Under the pieces are notes generated by a model. It searched no databases. It was not told where the DNA came from and saw nothing but the letters and a program-made list of their open reading frames with translations. Of a stretch of DNA of 15,729 bases, positions 13,598 through 15,729 are shown piece after piece (positions within the stretch are counted from its first letter, which is position 1; the number at the start of each line of letters is the position of its first letter). The stretch spans positions 1 through 15,729 of the forward strand of contig CAVECB010000036.1 of the NCBI GenBank assembly GCA_963614215.1, given 5' to 3'. Origin of the DNA: CAVAWX01 sp963614215 (lineage in GTDB: Bacteria; Actinomycetota; Coriobacteriia; Coriobacteriales; QAMH01). Made by a program: the position numbers and the translations under genes.

Positions 13598-14513
13598 ACG
13601 TTGTCTCCTCTTCATCGGGCGCATGTCCGCCCGTCTGGCCTGCGCCTTCCTGCGATTGGCCCTCTTCGTCGCCCGCCACAGCGTCGCGATCCTCGCCTTC
13701 GGTGAGCGGCCCTCCGTGATGCAGCAAATCGAGTAGCTGCGTGCGCAGGGCCACAAACTCGGGCGCGACGCGGTTGCGCGGACGCGGCAGGTCGATGGCC
13801 AGCTCGCCCACAAGGCGCCCCGGCCTGGCCGACATGACGACGACGCGGTCGCACAGATAGACCGCCTCTTCGATGTCGTGCGTGACAATGAGCATGGCCA
13901 TGTGCGCCAGGTCGTGCATCTTCACTATCTCGTCTTGCAGCGCCGCGCGGGTGAAGGCGTCAAGCGCCGAAAGCGGCTCGTCGAAGCACATGAGCGCCGG
14001 GTTCATCACGAAGGCGCGCGCCAGGCCGCAACGGCTGGCCATGCCGCCCGATATCTGCGGCGGGTAGGAATCCTCGAAGCCGCCCAGACCCATCATCTCG
14101 ATGAGGCGCGGAATCTTGTAGCTCTTCTCGTCGTATTCCTTCACGGCCTTCAACCCAAAGGCGATGTTTTCCTCGACGGTGAGCCACTCGAAGAGGTTGG
14201 CGTTTTGGAAGACCATCGCGCGCGACCTGTCCGGGCCTTTTACCTCCTGGCCGTCGAAGACGATGCTGCCAGAGAGCGGAAAGTCGAGCCCGGCGACCAT
14301 GCGCAGGAAAGTGGATTTGCCGCAGCCGGAAGGGCCGATGATGCCGACTATCTCGTCGCCTTTGACCGTGAGCGAGAAGTTGTCGAGGGCCCAGGTCTCG
14401 GCGTCGCCGTCGAGGAAGGTCTGGGTGATGTCGCTGGCAACGAGCGTGTGCGCGCCCGTGGACTCGAACAAAGGGGCGCTCGGCTTGTCGTCTATGGCAT
14501 GTTTCTTTGCCAT
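13584..14513 (-). CDS. TauB/SsuB/NrtD-type ABC importer ATP-binding protein
   Basis: Powers uptake through the permease encoded just upstream. Length is 309 residues from the ATG at 14513, which follows the permease stop by 2 bases and has GAGGTGGT upstream. Motifs in order: Walker A G60-P-S-G-C-G-K-S-T68, Q103 of the Q-loop, signature I-S-G-G-M (154-158), Walker B L-M-C-F-D178-E179, D-loop S-A-L-D and H212. The signature has Met instead of Gln, a tolerated variation. Beyond the usual end at about residue 265 there is a 40-residue hydrophilic tail rich in Glu, Asp and Gly with no recognised fold. N-terminal residues 1-22 are also an extension. An import ATPase for an NMT1/THI5-class substrate is a secure call; the exact substrate is not. 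Confidence 0.93.
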   Translation of the reverse strand: MAKKHAIDDKPSAPLFESTGAHTLVASDITQTFLDGDAETWALDNFSLTVKGDEIVGIIGPSGCGKSTFLRMVAGLDFPLSGSIVFDGQEVKGPDRSRAMVFQNANLFEWLTVEENIAFGLKAVKEYDEKSYKIPRLIEMMGLGGFEDSYPPQISGGMASRCGLARAFVMNPALMCFDEPLSALDAFTRAALQDEIVKMHDLAHMAMLIVTHDIEEAVYLCDRVVVMSARPGRLVGELAIDLPRPRNRVAPEFVALRTQLLDLLHHGGPLTEGEDRDAVAGDEEGQSQEGAGQTGGHAPDEEETTSPSS

Positions 14514-14515
14514 GC

Positions 14516-15697
14516 CTACCACCTCACCACGGACTTCTGCCACTTCATCACGCGGTCGCGCAGCTTGAAGAGCAGGCTGATGAGTATATAGAAGATGATG
14601 ATGAAGACGCCCACCGTGGCAAACACCTTGTAGTACTCGCCCCAGGCTTGCGCCCAGTTGATGTACCAGCCAAGACCGGCCTTCACGCCCAGCTGCTCGG
14701 AAATGATGAGCGCGCCGAAGCTGGAGGAAAGCCCCATGAACAGGGCGTCAAAAATCTGGGGCACGGCGGCCGGCAGCGCGACGTGAAAGAGTATGTAGGG
14801 CTCGCTGGCGCCCATGGTGCGCGCGGCCTCGATTTTGCGCTTGTCGGTCGTGCGTATGGCCGACGAGAGCATGAGTGCGAGAGGAAACCATATGGCCACG
14901 GCGATGAGCAGGACGCCGGCCAGATGCGAGGTGGGCATGAGCACGATGGCGATGGGCAGCCACGCGGCAGACGGCACCGGTCCTATGAACTTCAGCAGCG
15001 GGGCAAACCAGTAGTTGGCGATTTTCGACCAGCCCATGAGAAGGCCGGTCAAAAAGCCGCTGATAAGGCCGGCGACGATGCCCTCGGCCAGCAGGACCAT
15101 CGAGGCGGCGAGGTTGTTTAGGTACTGCTCGACGTTGCTGGGCACGGCCTCGAGTACGCGGTCGGGACTGGGCGCGAAAGGCAGGAGCATGACGCCTGTC
15201 TTTAGTGTGAGCACGTCGATGAGCTCGATGATGGCGTAGATGGCCGCGAGCAGGTAGCAGTACTTCACGATGAGGTTGCGCAGGCGCGGGACGAAGATGG
15301 CCACGACGACCGAGGCGCCGTAGCACACCATGGACACGACGAGGAAGAGCGGGTAGTAGGACTCCTCGTAGCCCGCCGGGTAGACATTGGGCAGGCCAAT
15401 CGTCATGCCAAGCGCGATGAGCATGAACGGGATGGGCAAGATCATCTGCATGAACTCGCGGAAGGTGGAAAGCTGCTTTTGGACGACGCGGCGCGTGGGC
15501 GGTTGCTGGCCGGACGGGGCGGCGTTTTGGGTGTTTTGGGCGTCTTGGGTGTCTTGGGCATCGCCTTGGGCGATGTCTTTAACGGAGGGCTGTTGCGCGC
15601 TGGCCGCGGGGTTTGGTTGCGCACAGGTCGCTGAAGCTGCGTTTTGCGTGTCGCGCTCCTGCGGCGCCTGCTGCGCCTTCCCGCGGGTGAACCCCAT
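14516..15697 (-). CDS. TauC/SsuC-type ABC importer permease with extended N-terminus
   Basis: Membrane channel subunit of the importer, 393 residues. The C-terminal half (about 195-385) is a normal binding-protein-dependent permease domain with the ATPase-contact motif E290-A-A-R-T-M-G296...L308-P309. In front of it lie extra membrane segments (about 86-101, 115-136 and 146-165) and a cytoplasmic Gln/Ala/Pro-rich leader (residues 1-70) encoded partly by 9-base tandem repeats. Typical TauC/SsuC proteins are about 250-280 residues, so the protein is roughly 120 residues longer than usual. The start is set by GGAGGG about 9 bases before the ATG. The stop is 2 bases from the ATPase start, indicating tight coupling. 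It is the first gene of the minus-strand run; its promoter lies beyond the window or in the last 30 bases. Confidence 0.92.
   Translation of the reverse strand: MGFTRGKAQQAPQERDTQNAASATCAQPNPAASAQQPSVKDIAQGDAQDTQDAQNTQNAAPSGQQPPTRRVVQKQLSTFREFMQMILPIPFMLIALGMTIGLPNVYPAGYEESYYPLFLVVSMVCYGASVVVAIFVPRLRNLIVKYCYLLAAIYAIIELIDVLTLKTGVMLLPFAPSPDRVLEAVPSNVEQYLNNLAASMVLLAEGIVAGLISGFLTGLLMGWSKIANYWFAPLLKFIGPVPSAAWLPIAIVLMPTSHLAGVLLIAVAIWFPLALMLSSAIRTTDKRKIEAARTMGASEPYILFHVALPAAVPQIFDALFMGLSSSFGALIISEQLGVKAGLGWYINWAQAWGEYYKVFATVGVFIIIFYILISLLFKLRDRVMKWQKSVVRW
15525..15560 (-). repeat. four tandem 9-base units inside the permease leader
   Basis: Units on the plus strand are TTTTGGGTG, TTTTGGGCG, TCTTGGGTG and TCTTGGGCA. 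Because the unit is three codons long, changes in copy number would keep the frame and only lengthen or shorten the Asp/Ala/Thr/Gln leader of the protein. Confidence 0.75.
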
Positions 15698-15729
15698 GTG
15701 CCGTGCCCTCCATCTTGCTCGTTAACGCC

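Overview
The window is GC-rich and densely coded. The mix of genes is typical of strictly anaerobic, host-associated bacteria: a Tat-secreted lipoprotein receptor with a poly-serine linker, DUF1847, DUF4418 with an ABC exporter, a stand-alone MetE-core protein and a DUF4143 ATPase. This suggests an actinobacterium of the class Coriobacteriia (Eggerthellaceae/Atopobiaceae-like). That placement is an inference from composition and gene content; no rRNA or other marker gene is present.

Left part (1-3241). A secreted protein gene is cut by the left edge (minus strand). It diverges from a two-gene plus-strand unit: a membrane-anchored DHHW/AlgX-like SGNH protein followed 12 bases later by an AlgI-like MBOAT O-acyltransferase. 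Together they probably O-acetylate an exported or surface polysaccharide.

Middle part (3242-8600) looks like an accessory island. In order it holds: a small A/T-richer orphan gene resembling a CdiA C-terminal PD-(D/E)XK tRNase domain, with its own promoter-like box and terminator; a MarR-like winged-helix regulator with a 47-residue His/Cys-rich tail and a palindromic operator candidate; a convergent AAA/DUF4143 ATPase with a nuclease-like C-terminus; four A/T-rich iterons with a 32-33 base period upstream of that ATPase; the remnant of an IS OrfA-type helix-turn-helix protein; a DUF1847 gene whose 3' end runs out of frame into that remnant; a BRO-N/Fic fusion protein; and a 65-residue membrane protein. 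Two closely related large palindromes lie about 530 bases apart. One covers the fic leader and its ribosome binding site. The other lies between the small membrane protein gene and the MetE-like gene.

Right part (8636-15729). A plus-strand MetE-core methyltransferase-like gene ends at a strong hairpin shared with a convergent minus-strand gene. All remaining genes are on the minus strand. Read from the right edge they are: a TauC/SsuC-type permease, its ATPase (2-base gap), a Tat lipoprotein NMT1/THI5-like binding protein, a MacB/FtsX-type permease (13-base gap), its ATPase, a terminator-like hairpin, and a DUF4418 membrane protein. An importer and an exporter-type ABC system are therefore joined nearly without a gap, which suggests co-expression. 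The substrates cannot be read from the sequence.
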